Shown one piece after another: positions 36,412 to 45,419 of a stretch of 64,000 nucleotides of DNA. Origin of the DNA: Castellaniella defragrans. GTDB lineage: Bacteria > Pseudomonadota > Gammaproteobacteria > Burkholderiales > Burkholderiaceae_B. Location: the NCBI RefSeq assembly GCF_014203015.1, contig NZ_JACHIB010000001.1, positions 1 through 64,000 of the forward strand, written 5' to 3'. The stretch's first letter is position 1. Every line of letters starts with the position of its first letter. The translations under genes were made by a program, and so were the position numbers. A model generated the notes under the pieces. It was given only the letters and a program-made list of their open reading frames with translations, was not told where the DNA came from and ran no database searches.

Positions 36412-37023
36412 TCAGTGCCTCTCATGCGAGGCGGCCTCGCGCTGTTGCGCCTCGCGGGCGATTTCTTCGGCGAGCAGTTCCTCGGCGGACTTGCCCGTGT
36501 GCACGTCGCGGGGATCGGGGCAGCGGCCGAGCAGGCAGCCGATGCACTTGATCAGGTGCGAGACGCCCGCGCCCACCAGCAGGGCGAAGCCGATGGGAAT
36601 CAGCAGCTTGGCCGGCCAGCGGATCAGGCCGCCCGCGTTGGAGGACTGTTCGTGGTTGACGTAGGCGTCCATGAAGAACGGCCAGGACAGCCACATGATG
36701 AGCCCGCAGGCGGGCAGCAGGAAGAGCAGCACGCCGGCCACTTCGATCCAGAGCTGGGTGCGCCGGGACAAGTGCGAGGCCAGGACGTCGACGCGGACGT
36801 GTTCGTTCTTGAGCAGGGTATAGCCGGACGCCAGCAGGAAGATGGCGCCGAACAGATACCACTGCAGTTCGAGCCAGGCGTTGGAACTGACGTTGAACAG
36901 CTTGCGGACCGTCGCGTTGGTGGCGCTGACGAGTACCGCGAGCAGGATCAGCCAGGTCACGGCCCGGCCCACGCGGCGATTGACGGCGTCGATCGCTCGC
37001 GACAGGGCGAGAAGTGCATTCAT
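36412..37023 (-). CDS. TRAP transporter small permease (DctQ type)
   Basis: 203-residue protein with four hydrophobic segments, the DctQ subunit of a TRAP transporter. NRRVGRAVTWLILLAVLVSATNA opens the first helix (given in part: TWLILLAVLV), and NAWLELQWYLFGAIFLLASGYTL contains the conserved E-x-Q-W-Y-L-F element (ELQWYLF). The tail is charged and rich in glutamate. Adjacent to the large subunit, and downstream of the binding-protein gene with 119 bp between, including a strong hairpin. Confidence 0.88.
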   Translation of the reverse strand: MNALLALSRAIDAVNRRVGRAVTWLILLAVLVSATNATVRKLFNVSSNAWLELQWYLFGAIFLLASGYTLLKNEHVRVDVLASHLSRRTQLWIEVAGVLLFLLPACGLIMWLSWPFFMDAYVNHEQSSNAGGLIRWPAKLLIPIGFALLVGAGVSHLIKCIGCLLGRCPDPRDVHTGKSAEELLAEEIAREAQQREAASHERH

Positions 37024-37057
37024 GGTGAGAGCCGATGAAAAAAGGGTTGCGTCCGGA

Positions 37058-37092
37058 CACGCGCCAGCCCCCTCGTGGGGGGCTGGCGCGTG
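37058..37092 (-). promoter_or_regulatory. 15-bp hairpin between TRAP binding-protein and permease genes
   Basis: CACGCGCCAGCCCCC (37058-37072) pairs with GGGGGCTGGCGCGTG (37078-37092) across a five-base loop. On the reverse-strand transcript a T-run follows only about 20 bases later. Likely a partial terminator or mRNA stabiliser that raises binding-protein over permease output. Confidence 0.7.
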
Positions 37093-37142
37093 ATCCGGTC
37101 ATGAGCGGCCTTCAAGAAAAGCAGGCCGGCACGAGGCGTCGA

Positions 37143-38231
37143 TTACTTGGCCGCCGAGGCCATGTACTGGTCGAAGCTGCCTTCGGCGATCCGGAACCAC
37201 GGGATTTCGTGGTCGCGGAAGCCCATGTAGGCGTCGTGGATCTTCTTGAAGCCCGCATCCTTGGCGGACAGTTCCGCGTAGGTTTCCTGGGCGGCCTTGT
37301 AGCAGGCGTCCATGACGGGCTTCGGGAAGGCGCGCAGTTTGGCGCCTTCGGCGATCAGGCGCTTGAGGGCGTTGGGGTTCTCGGCGTCGTAGGTGGCGAT
37401 CATGGTGTTGGTCGCCAGGGCGGAGGCCTGGTCCAGCACGGCCTGGTAGTGCTTGGGCAGGGCTTCGTACTTGTCCTTGTTGACGTACAGGGACACCTGC
37501 AGCGTGCCTTCCCACCAGCCCGGGAAGTAGTAGAACGGCGCCACGCGGTGGAAGCCGAGCTTTTCGTCGTCGTAGGGGCCGATCCATTCGGCCGCGTCGA
37601 TGGTGCCCTTTTCCAGGGACGGATAGATGTCGCCGCCGGCGATCTGCTGCGGCACCACGCCGAGCTTCATCAGGACTGCGCCGGCGAAGGCCGCCGTGCG
37701 GAATTTCAGGCCCTTGAGGTCGTCGACCGTCTTGACTTCCTTGCGGAACCAGCCGCCCATCTGGGTGCCGGTGTAGCCGCACGGGAAGTTCACGATGTTG
37801 AACTTGGCGAACAGTTCGCGCAGCACCTGCAGGCCGCCCGCATGGCGCACCCAGGCGTTGTACTGGCGGGTGTTCAGGCCGAAGGGCACGGCGCCGTCGA
37901 AGCACAGGGCCGGGTCCTTGCCGAAGTAGTAGTAGGACGCGGTATGGCCGCATTCGACCGTGCCGTTCTGCACGCCGTCGAGCACACCCAGGGCGGGGAG
38001 GATCTCGCCGCCGGGAAAGGCGCGGATCTGGAACTTGCCGCCGGTCGCCTCGGAGACGTATTTGGCGACGTTTTCGCCGCCGGAATAGATGGCGTCGGCG
38101 CTGCGGGGGAAACTGGATGCCAGGCGCCAGGAAATGGCGGGTGATTCCTGAGCGAAAGCGGGAGCGGCCAGGGTGGCGCCGCCAGCGGCCGCGCCGAGGG
38201 CAGCCTTCTTGAGGAAGGAACGACGTTGCAT
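37143..38231 (-). CDS. TRAP transporter binding protein, TakP-like
   Basis: 362-residue periplasmic binding protein of the DctP superfamily. It begins MQRRSFLKKAALGAAAGG, a twin-arginine signal (R-R-S-F-L-K), with cleavage near APAFA (about 29), so it is probably exported folded through Tat. GGWFRKEV carries the conserved arginine and EWIGPYDDEKLGFHRVA plus YYFPGWWEG match the TakP group that binds 2-oxo acids or lactate-like hydroxy acids; the ligand is inferred only at that level. First gene of the operon binding protein-DctQ-DctM. Divergent from an MFS gene; two palindromes lie upstream. Confidence 0.87.
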   Translation of the reverse strand: MQRRSFLKKAALGAAAGGATLAAPAFAQESPAISWRLASSFPRSADAIYSGGENVAKYVSEATGGKFQIRAFPGGEILPALGVLDGVQNGTVECGHTASYYYFGKDPALCFDGAVPFGLNTRQYNAWVRHAGGLQVLRELFAKFNIVNFPCGYTGTQMGGWFRKEVKTVDDLKGLKFRTAAFAGAVLMKLGVVPQQIAGGDIYPSLEKGTIDAAEWIGPYDDEKLGFHRVAPFYYFPGWWEGTLQVSLYVNKDKYEALPKHYQAVLDQASALATNTMIATYDAENPNALKRLIAEGAKLRAFPKPVMDACYKAAQETYAELSAKDAGFKKIHDAYMGFRDHEIPWFRIAEGSFDQYMASAAK

Positions 38232-38273
38232 GAGAGAGAGCCCCTAAGTTGGTTGGTAAACCGTTGAGATGTG

Positions 38274-38312
38274 CCGTTTTGTAAACGGACGAGAGCGCGT
38301 GCATGATGCACG
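38274..38312. promoter_or_regulatory. two candidate operators upstream of the TRAP operon
   Basis: CCGTTT-TGT-AAACGG at 38274-38288 and CGTGCAT-G-ATGCACG at 38298-38312, both perfect 15-bp palindromes with centres 24 bp apart, 43-81 bp upstream of the TRAP binding-protein start in a 215-bp divergent region. No regulator gene is adjacent. Confidence 0.5.
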
Positions 38313-38446
38313 AAACCTCAAGGATCCCGCAATCAGTAATAACGCCTAGTGTTTTTCCCGATTGAATCTGCCAATTTCCACGAGAGCAATAGGGAAACCC
38401 ACCTACGCAGGCCCTTTCCGGGCATTTCCGCGCCCCGTATGCGACA

Positions 38447-39667
38447 ATGCCGATTTGGTCATCACGACCCGTCGGCGTGCCACCCTCTTCCGATTCCTTC
38501 AGCCTGGCCCGGATCGCCATCCCGGCGTTCGGCCCCTCCCTGCTCTTTGGCCTGGGCGAAGGCGCCATCTACCCCGTCCTCGCGCTGAGCGCCCGCGATC
38601 TGGGCGCCAGTTCGGCGCAGGCCGGGCTGATCGTGGCCCTGATCGGCATCGGCTCGATGATGGCCAACCTGCCGGCCGCCATGCTGACCAACCGCTACGG
38701 CGAACGCCACGCCATGATCGGCGCGGCCGTCTTCAGCCTGGCGGCACTGGCCCTGTGCCTGGTCGCCCATTCCCCCTGGGTGCTGGGCCTGGGCGTCCTG
38801 ATGATCGGCCTGGCCAGCTCCGTCTTCCTGCTGGCGCGCCAGACCTATCTGATCGAGGCCGTGCCGGCCACCATGCGCGCGCGCGCCATGTCCACCCTCG
38901 GGGGCACCATGCGGGTGGGGCTGTTCGCGGGCCCCTTCATGGCCGCCGGCTTCATCCACCTGATGGACCTGCCGGGCGCCTACTGGGCCGCCATCCTGGC
39001 CTTCGTGGGCACCGGCATCCTGGCCTTCACCATCCCCGACCTCGAACCGCGCGACCGCGCCGTGAACCGCAGCGCCCCGCCCCTGTCCCTCGCAAGCCTG
39101 GCCCGCGTGCACGCGGGCGTCTTCCTGACGCTGGGCGTGGCCACGGCGCTGGTCTCGGCGATCCGCTCCTGCCGCCAGATCGTCATCCCGCTGTGGGCCG
39201 ACCAGATCGGCCTGGACGCCACGGCGACCGCCCTGATCTACGGCATCATGGGCGGCGTGGACATGCTGCTGTTCTATCCGGCCGGCCGCATCATGGACCT
39301 GCGCGGGCGCCTGTGGGTGGCCCTGCCCTGCATGCTGATCATGGGCGTCAGCCTGATCGCCATCCCCTGGACCACCGGGTTCGCCGGTCTGCTGGCGGTC
39401 AGCATGGTGCTGGGCGTGGGCAACGGCATCGGCTCGGGCATCATCATGACCATCGGCGCCGACGCCTCGCCCCCCGCCGACCGCACCCGCTTCCTGGGCA
39501 TCTGGCGGCTGATCACCGATCTCGGCGGCGGAGGCGGCCCCCTGCTGCTGTCCGCCCTCACCGCCGCGCTGTCGCTCGCCAGCGGCATCACCGCCATCGG
39601 CGCCCTGGGCTTCGTCGCCGCCTGGATGTTCTGGCGCTGGCTGCCCCGCAGGACCGCCTCTCCCTAG
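38447..39667 (+). CDS. MFS transporter, 12 TM, substrate unknown
   Basis: 406-residue major facilitator protein with about 12 hydrophobic segments. The loop after helix 2 reads MLTNRYGERHAMI, a variant of the D-R-x-G-R-R motif, and the central loop is short. No substrate-specific signature recognised. Start at 38447 (M-P-I-W-S-S); the first 20 residues are hydrophilic, and a start nearer the first helix is possible but no other ATG fits. The next gene, another MFS protein, follows after 25 bp, so the two may be co-transcribed. Confidence 0.8.
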   Translation: MPIWSSRPVGVPPSSDSFSLARIAIPAFGPSLLFGLGEGAIYPVLALSARDLGASSAQAGLIVALIGIGSMMANLPAAMLTNRYGERHAMIGAAVFSLAALALCLVAHSPWVLGLGVLMIGLASSVFLLARQTYLIEAVPATMRARAMSTLGGTMRVGLFAGPFMAAGFIHLMDLPGAYWAAILAFVGTGILAFTIPDLEPRDRAVNRSAPPLSLASLARVHAGVFLTLGVATALVSAIRSCRQIVIPLWADQIGLDATATALIYGIMGGVDMLLFYPAGRIMDLRGRLWVALPCMLIMGVSLIAIPWTTGFAGLLAVSMVLGVGNGIGSGIIMTIGADASPPADRTRFLGIWRLITDLGGGGGPLLLSALTAALSLASGITAIGALGFVAAWMFWRWLPRRTASP

Positions 39668-39692
39668 GACGCACACGAACAGGCTCCGACCC

Positions 39693-40937
39693 ATGCCGCA
39701 GACCGTCCCCGAACCTCGCCCCTCCGAGACCCATGCCGCCGTGCGCGCCGCCCTGTTCCTGGTCCTGGTGGGCATGTGCGCCGCGCTGCACATCTGGAAG
39801 GTCCCGCCGGCCCTGCCCCAGCTGCAGGCCGAACTGCGGCTCAGCCTGGTGGAATCGGGCTTCCTGCTGTCGGCGGTGCAGCTGGGCGGGCTGATCCTGG
39901 GCCTGCCGGTGGCGCTGGCGGCCGAACGCATCGGCCTGCGCCGCTGCATCGTGGCCGGCCTGGCCATCCTGGCGGTGTCCTCGATGCTGGGCGCCTGGCT
40001 GGATTCCAGCCTGCTGGTGCTGCTGTTCCGCGCCGCGGAGGGCTGCGGCGTCCTGATGATCGCCATGCCGATCCCGGCGCTGATCCGCCGCCTGGTGCCG
40101 CCGGACCGGCTGAGCCGCATCATGGGCCTGTGGGGCAGCTACATGCCGCTGGGCACCGTGGTCATCCTGCTGGCGGGCTCCTGGATCCTGAGCCTGGGCA
40201 GCTGGCAGCTGCTGTGGTGGCTGCTGGCGGCGCTGACCCTGGGCTGCCTGCTGCTCACCCTGCGCCTGGTGCCGCCGGACCCCGCCGCCGATCCCGGCCG
40301 TCCCCACGATTCCGTGGCGCAGCTGGTGCGCGCCACCCTGGGGTCGGTGAACGTCTGGCTGGTCGCCCTGATCTTCGGCCTGTACGCGGGCCAGTGGATG
40401 GCGGTGATCGGCTTCCTGCCCACCATCTACGCCGCCCAGGGCGTCGGCGGCACGACGGCCGGGCTGCTGACGGCCATCGTGGCGGGCGCCAACGCCATCG
40501 GCAACCTGTCGGCCGGCCGGCTGCTGCACCACGGCGTGGCAGCCTGGCAATTGCTGGTCACGGGGCTGGCGACCATGATCCTGTGCGCCTGGGCCGCCTT
40601 CGGCGCCGGCCTGCCCGCCTCGGGCCAGTTCGTGGCCGTGCTGGTGTTTTCCATGATGGGCGGCCTGGTGCCCACGACCCTGTTCGTGCTGGGCCTGACG
40701 CTGACGCCCACCCCGCGGACCGCCTCGGCGACCATCGGCTGGATGCAGCAATGCTCGTCCCTGGGGCAGTTCGCCGGGCCGCCCTTCGTGGCCTGGGTGG
40801 TCAACCGGGCCGGCGGCGACTGGCAGTGGACCTGGACCGCCACCGCCGCCTTCGCGGCGGCCGGCATCGTCCTGTCGGTCCTGATCGGCCTGCGCACGCG
40901 GCCCCGGAACGCTACACCCCGGGACGCTACACGATAG
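39693..40937 (+). CDS. MFS transporter, CynX/NimT-like
   Basis: 414-residue major facilitator protein with about 12 hydrophobic segments. Layout is that of the CynX/NimT (cyanate/nitroimidazole) group: LPQLQAELRLSLVESGFLLSAVQLGG near residue 50 (in part: LQAELRLSLVESG), LAAERIGLRRC after helix 2, and GLWGSYMPLGT. Substrate unknown. Its last 11 bp overlap the 3' end of the convergent HD-GYP gene (40927-40937), leaving no room for terminators. Confidence 0.78.
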   Translation: MPQTVPEPRPSETHAAVRAALFLVLVGMCAALHIWKVPPALPQLQAELRLSLVESGFLLSAVQLGGLILGLPVALAAERIGLRRCIVAGLAILAVSSMLGAWLDSSLLVLLFRAAEGCGVLMIAMPIPALIRRLVPPDRLSRIMGLWGSYMPLGTVVILLAGSWILSLGSWQLLWWLLAALTLGCLLLTLRLVPPDPAADPGRPHDSVAQLVRATLGSVNVWLVALIFGLYAGQWMAVIGFLPTIYAAQGVGGTTAGLLTAIVAGANAIGNLSAGRLLHHGVAAWQLLVTGLATMILCAWAAFGAGLPASGQFVAVLVFSMMGGLVPTTLFVLGLTLTPTPRTASATIGWMQQCSSLGQFAGPPFVAWVVNRAGGDWQWTWTATAAFAAAGIVLSVLIGLRTRPRNATPRDATR

Positions 40938-42180
40938 GCGGCACGGGCAGGCCCGACTGGGCCCAGTCCACCGGCGCGACCACGGGCAGGACACGGCTGG
41001 GGCAGTCCGGATCGGACAGATCCACCCGCCGCTCCGGGATGGCGTGGCTCCAGCGGATCGAATAGAAGATCTTGACCACGGGCAGCTCGGGCGCATGGGG
41101 GTTCTGCGCCACCACCAGGCCCAGTTCGCTCTGCGTCAGGCTGATGATGGAGCCCAGCGGATAGCGCCCCACCGTGCGCACGAAGGCGCCCAGCACGTCC
41201 ATGTCGAACTGCCCTTCGGACTTCAGCATCTTGTACAGCGCGAAGGCCGGGTCCCAGCCTTTCTTGAAGGGCCGCGTCGAGGTGACCTCGTCGTAGTAAT
41301 TGCAGACGGCCGCCATGCGGGCGAGCAGGCTGAGGTCGCCGCCGGCCAGGCCGTCGGGGAAGCCCTTGCCGTCGATGCGCTCGTGGTGGTGCAGGCAGAC
41401 GTCGATGACCTCGGGCGGCACGCCCGGATCCCGGCGCAGCACCTCGGCGCCGCTTTGCGGATGCTTGCGCATCAGTTCCTGGGGCGGCTGGATCGGACGG
41501 CCGAGCTTGCCCGGCGTCTCGTCCGGGTCGCGCACCTTGCCGATGTCGTGCAGCAGGCCGGCCATGCCGGCCAGGCGCACCTGTTCGTCGGACAGCCCCA
41601 GGGTCCGCGCCAGCGAGGTCATCAGCGCCGCCACGGCCACGGAGTGCGCGTACAGATACTGGTCGGCGCGCTTGATGCGCGCCAGGCTGGTGAGCGCGTC
41701 CGGATGCCCCTCGATGGAGTCGGCCATGTCCTGCACCAGGCCCTCGATCTGCCGCAGGTCGATCTTGCCTTCCAGCTCCGCGTCGGCGAACAGCTGCTGC
41801 ACCTGTTCGCGCGAGCCGTCGAGGATGTCGCGGGCGTCGTCGAAGGCCTGCTGCTCCGGCGTGGCGGACGGTGGCGCGGCCTCGGCCGCCTTCGCGGCGG
41901 GCTGCGCCGCGCCCTGGGCGGCCGGCGCGCCCTGGGAGCCGCTCTGCGGCACGGGCGCGGCGGCGGCGGTGGCGGTGGCCAGCTCGGCGGTGGGGATGTC
42001 CACCCCCCGGTTGGTGTCGATCAGCACCCATTCCAGCCTCGATTCCTGCAGGCGGCGCAGCTTGCGCTCGTTCTGGATCAGGAAACGCGAGCGCCAGAAG
42101 GCGTGGTCCAGGAAAGAGCCGCCCAGGTCATGCACGTACATGCCGATGCACAATTGGGACACGGGGACTTTCTTGATCAT
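40927..42180 (-). CDS. HD-GYP domain protein with DUF3391 (putative c-di-GMP phosphodiesterase)
   Basis: 417-residue cytoplasmic protein. The N-terminal DUF3391-type domain begins IKKVPVSQLCIGMYVHDLGGSF; an alanine/proline/glutamine linker spans about 70-105; the HD-GYP domain covers about 150-345. Metal ligands are present: HSVAVAALM, LLHDIGKV near 209, HHHERIDGKGFPDGL near 262. The signature triplet is G-F-P instead of G-Y-P, a conservative change that may still allow c-di-GMP hydrolysis. The C-terminal 70 residues are a family-typical extension. Downstream of ubiX by 34 bp on the same strand, so possibly read from the hemA-side transcript. A second c-di-GMP protein lies at 32021. Confidence 0.85.
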   Translation of the reverse strand: MIKKVPVSQLCIGMYVHDLGGSFLDHAFWRSRFLIQNERKLRRLQESRLEWVLIDTNRGVDIPTAELATATAAAAPVPQSGSQGAPAAQGAAQPAAKAAEAAPPSATPEQQAFDDARDILDGSREQVQQLFADAELEGKIDLRQIEGLVQDMADSIEGHPDALTSLARIKRADQYLYAHSVAVAALMTSLARTLGLSDEQVRLAGMAGLLHDIGKVRDPDETPGKLGRPIQPPQELMRKHPQSGAEVLRRDPGVPPEVIDVCLHHHERIDGKGFPDGLAGGDLSLLARMAAVCNYYDEVTSTRPFKKGWDPAFALYKMLKSEGQFDMDVLGAFVRTVGRYPLGSIISLTQSELGLVVAQNPHAPELPVVKIFYSIRWSHAIPERRVDLSDPDCPSRVLPVVAPVDWAQSGLPVPPIV

Positions 42181-42214
42181 GGGCGAGTTCCAGGAAACGG
42201 GTGGCGGCGGCGCA

Positions 42215-42823
42215 TCAGACGGCCCCGCCGCTCCGCGGGGGGACGCCCGGGTCGTCGAGGCCTTCCCAGCGCGGCCCGGGCACATGGATGTCGAAGAGTT
42301 CCAGCACGCGGCACACGGTATGGTCGATCAGTTCATCCAGTGTAACCGGGCGCAGATAGAATGCCGGCAGCGGCGGGAAGATCACGCCGCCCATTTCGGT
42401 CACTGCCGTCATGTTGCGCAGATGCGCGAGATTGAAGGGGGTTTCCCGCACCATCAGCACCAGCCGGCGGCGTTCCTTGAGGGTCACGTCCGCCGCCCGG
42501 GTGATGAGGTTGTCCGACAGGCCATGCGCCACGGCCGCCAGCGTGCGCATCGAACAGGGCACCACCACCATGCCGGCCGTGCGGAAACTGCCGCTGGCCA
42601 GCACCGCGCCCACGTCCCGATGGCTGTGGACGTGATCGGCCAGCGCATGCACGGCCTGGCGATCCAGGCCGAGTTCATGGCGCACGTTCAGCACCCCGGA
42701 GGGCGACATGACGAGATGGGTTTCCACCCCGCCGTGCGCCCGCGCGATTTCCAGCAGGCGGGTGGCGTACCGGACGCCGGTCGCCCCGCTGATGCCGACG
42801 ACCAGCCGCCGGGGGGGATTCAC
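42215..42823 (-). CDS. ubiX: flavin prenyltransferase UbiX
   Basis: 202-residue UbiX, which joins dimethylallyl phosphate to reduced FMN to make the prenyl-FMN cofactor of the UbiD decarboxylases, including the ubiquinone-pathway enzyme. [18 protein letters not shown] near residue 8 (FMN phosphate site, given in part: [11 protein letters not shown]), [20 protein letters not shown] and the [21 protein letters not shown] segment. Start is GTG at 42823: GTG overlaps the grxD TGA in the form GTGA (42820-42823), a coupled start. Any upstream ATG would lie inside grxD. Confidence 0.93.
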   Translation of the reverse strand: MNPPRRLVVGISGATGVRYATRLLEIARAHGGVETHLVMSPSGVLNVRHELGLDRQAVHALADHVHSHRDVGAVLASGSFRTAGMVVVPCSMRTLAAVAHGLSDNLITRAADVTLKERRRLVLMVRETPFNLAHLRNMTAVTEMGGVIFPPLPAFYLRPVTLDELIDHTVCRVLELFDIHVPGPRWEGLDDPGVPPRSGGAV

Positions 42824-43161
42824 TCGATGGCCCCGGCGTCCTTCAGCAGTTGGGCCAGTTCGCCGTTCTGGTGCATTTCGTTCATGATGTCGGTGCCGCC
42901 GATGAATTCGCCCTTGACGTAGAGCTGGGGAATCGTCGGCCAGTTGGCGTAGTCCTTGATGCCCTGGCGGACTTCGGGGTCTTCCAGCACGTTGACGGTG
43001 ACCAGCTTGGTGACGCCGGTCTCCTTCAGGATCTGGATGGCGCGGCCGGAAAAGCCGCATTGCGGGAACTGGGCCGTGCCCTTCATGAACAGGACGACCG
43101 GGTGGCCGGTGACCGTTTCACGGATGAAATTCTGGACTTCGGATTGGACTGCTTCGCTCAT
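42820..43161 (-). CDS. grxD: monothiol glutaredoxin GrxD
   Basis: 113-residue monothiol glutaredoxin that carries or delivers [2Fe-2S] clusters with glutathione. The active site [15 protein letters not shown] (C-G-F-S) is near residue 33, and [16 protein letters not shown] plus GGTDIMNEM form the glutathione pocket. Length (about 105-115) is normal. Ends in overlap with the ubiX start. The 195 bp between it and prmC upstream are filled by a three-copy dispersed repeat. Confidence 0.95.
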   Translation of the reverse strand: MSEAVQSEVQNFIRETVTGHPVVLFMKGTAQFPQCGFSGRAIQILKETGVTKLVTVNVLEDPEVRQGIKDYANWPTIPQLYVKGEFIGGTDIMNEMHQNGELAQLLKDAGAIE

Positions 43162-43179
43162 GGTGGTCTCGCTTGAAAA

Positions 43180-43355
43180 TGCCCCCACGCCAGCTTCGGG
43201 ACGGCCTGGCGGCAGAAAATGAACCCCCACGCCGCGCCTTCGGCTCGCTGCCCCCGGAGGGGGCGCTTTTTGCCTTGGGGCGGCCTGGCGGCAAAAAATG
43301 AACCTCCACGCCGCGCCCCGGGGCTGTGCTCCAGGGGCGGCCTGGCGGTAAAAAA
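43180..43355. repeat. dispersed GC-rich intergenic repeat, three tandem copies (copy C)
   Basis: A full unit at 43219-43297 (GAACCCCCACGCCGCGCCTT start, CCCCCGGAGGGGG hairpin, GCCTTGGGGCGGCCTGGCGG core, AAAAAA end) is flanked by two shortened units at 43180-43218 and 43299-43355. All three end in GGCGG(C/T)A plus an A-run. The array ends one base before the prmC stop and fills the space to grxD. Confidence 0.8.
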
Positions 43356-43356
43356 A

Positions 43357-44178
43357 TCAGGCCTGCAAACAGCCTCGGGTGACGCGTTCGATGCCGGACA
43401 GATCCCGCTCGCTGGCGACGTCGGCGAACCCGTGGCGCAAAAACAGGGACCGGACGGCCGCCGCCTGGTCCCAGCCGTGTTCCACGCACAGGATCCCGCC
43501 CGGGCCCAGATGGTCCGGCGCGCCCCGCACGATTTCGCGCAGGGCCCGCAGGCCATCGGCTCCGTCGGTCAGGGCGCCCGGAGGCTCGAAGCGCAGGTCG
43601 CCTTGCCCCAGGTGCGCATCCCGCGCGTCGATGTACGGAGGATTCGAGACGATCAGATCGAAACGCACCGAACCCAACTCGGTATCGTACCAATTCCCGT
43701 GTGAAAACAATAGTTTTGCCCCCAGGGCGCATGCGTTCTTTCGCGCCACGGCCAGGGCCTCGGCGCTGCGGTCGGTGGCCCGCACCCGGGCATCGGGCCG
43801 CTCCAGCGCCAGGGTCACCGCCACGATGCCGCTGCCCGTGCCCAGATCCAGCACGCAAGGCGCGCGCACGTCCCGGATCGCCCGCAGACCGCACTCGACC
43901 AGCAGCTCGGTGTCCGGCCGGGGGATCAGCACCGCCGGGGTGACGAGGAAGTCGCGGCCGAAGAATTCCCGCCGGCCCAGGATGTAGGCGATGGGCTCGC
44001 CCGCGATCCGGCGCGCCTCCAGCGCCCGGTAGGCGTCGAGCTGCGCCGGCTGCAGGGGATCGGCATCGTGCGCGATCAGCCAGGCGCGCGGCACGTCCAG
44101 CACCCGCTGCCACAGCAGTTGGGCTTCCAGGCGCGGCAGCGGGCTGGCCGCCAGGGATTCGCGCAGAGTCCGGATCAT
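43357..44178 (-). CDS. prmC: release-factor glutamine methyltransferase PrmC
   Basis: 273-residue S-adenosylmethionine methyltransferase that methylates the glutamine of the GGQ motif in release factors. N-terminal helical domain about 1-70, SAM site VLDLGTGSGIVAVTLA near 112, and the catalytic NPPY in IVSNPPYID near 178. Sits directly downstream of its substrate gene prfA (78 bp), the conserved hemA-prfA-prmC order. Its stop is followed within one base by the dispersed repeat array. Confidence 0.95.
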   Translation of the reverse strand: MIRTLRESLAASPLPRLEAQLLWQRVLDVPRAWLIAHDADPLQPAQLDAYRALEARRIAGEPIAYILGRREFFGRDFLVTPAVLIPRPDTELLVECGLRAIRDVRAPCVLDLGTGSGIVAVTLALERPDARVRATDRSAEALAVARKNACALGAKLLFSHGNWYDTELGSVRFDLIVSNPPYIDARDAHLGQGDLRFEPPGALTDGADGLRALREIVRGAPDHLGPGGILCVEHGWDQAAAVRSLFLRHGFADVASERDLSGIERVTRGCLQA

Positions 44179-44256
44179 GTCCGGCGTCCCGCGCGCATCG
44201 CCGCGATGCGCCCGCCCCGGGGGTCCGGCCGGATTCCCATCGCGTTTCTCATCGCT

Positions 44257-45336
44257 TCAGTCCAGCGCCAGCGCGGCGAGCTGCTCGGCCTGGTGCTCGG
44301 CGAGCAGCGCGTCGGTCAGCTCGCCCAGGTCGCCGTCCATCACCTGCGCCAGCTTGTACAGCGTCAGGTTGATGCGATGGTCGGTGACGCGGCCCTGCGG
44401 GAAATTGTAGGTGCGGATGCGCTCCGAGCGGTCGCCCGAGCCTACCAGGCTCTTGCGCTGGGCGGCTTCGCGGGCGTGGATTTCCTGCTGCTGGCGGTCC
44501 TTCAGCCGGGCGGCCAGCACCTGCATGGCCTTGTCCTTGTTGCGGTGCTGCGAACGGTCGTCCTGGCATTCCACCACCAGGCCGGTCGGCAGGTGGGTGA
44601 TGCGCACCGCCGAATCGGTCTTGTTGATGTGCTGCCCCCCCGCCCCACTGGCGCGGAAGGTGTCGATGCGCAGGTCGTTGGGATCGATGCGGATGTCGGC
44701 CTGGGGATCGGCCTCGGGCATCACCGCCACCGTGCAGGCGGACGTGTGCACGCGGCCCTGGGACTCGGTCTCGGGCACGCGCTGGACGCGGTGGGCGCCG
44801 GACTCGAACTTCAGGCGGCCGTAGACGCCGTCGCCCTCGACGTGGGCGATGACTTCCTTGTAGCCGCCCAGCTCGGACGCGCTCTCGGACATCAGTTCCA
44901 CCCGCCAGCCGCGCATTTCCGCGTAGCGGGTGTACATGCGCAGCAGGTCGCCCGCGAACAGGGCGCTTTCGTCTCCGCCCGTGCCGGCGCGGATTTCCAG
45001 GAAGACGCTGCGGTCGTCGTCCGGATTCTTCGGCAGCAGCAGGATCTGCAATTCGGCTTCCAGCGCCTCGATGCGCGCGTCGGCGCCCGACAGCTCTTCC
45101 TCGGCCAGCGCCTTCATGTCGGGGTCGGAAAGCATCTCGCGCGCCGCGTCCCGGTCGTCGCACGCCCGCTGCCAGGACTCGAACACCCGCACCACGGGCT
45201 CCAGCTCGGCGCGCTCGCGCGTCCATTTGCGGAAGCGGTCCATGTCGTCGGCGCTGTCCGGCTCGGCCAGCAGGGCGTCGATCTCGGCCAGGCGGTGGCT
45301 GAGCTGTTCCAGACGGCTGCGCATCGAACTTTTCAT
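44257..45336 (-). CDS. prfA: peptide chain release factor 1
   Basis: 359-residue class-I release factor recognising UAA and UAG. The codon-reading P-x-T motif is visible as P-E-T in [15 protein letters not shown], and the peptidyl-hydrolysis GGQ in [13 protein letters not shown] near 232. Length 359-360 is standard. Between hemA (83 bp upstream) and prmC. Confidence 0.96.
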   Translation of the reverse strand: MKSSMRSRLEQLSHRLAEIDALLAEPDSADDMDRFRKWTRERAELEPVVRVFESWQRACDDRDAAREMLSDPDMKALAEEELSGADARIEALEAELQILLLPKNPDDDRSVFLEIRAGTGGDESALFAGDLLRMYTRYAEMRGWRVELMSESASELGGYKEVIAHVEGDGVYGRLKFESGAHRVQRVPETESQGRVHTSACTVAVMPEADPQADIRIDPNDLRIDTFRASGAGGQHINKTDSAVRITHLPTGLVVECQDDRSQHRNKDKAMQVLAARLKDRQQQEIHAREAAQRKSLVGSGDRSERIRTYNFPQGRVTDHRINLTLYKLAQVMDGDLGELTDALLAEHQAEQLAALALD

Positions 45337-45419
45337 GGAGGGAGGTTCCGGAAAATCACAAGGAAGCCAGGACCCGGCCCGCGCGGGACCGGATCGGCAC
45401 GAAGAGGGGGAGATCGGCG

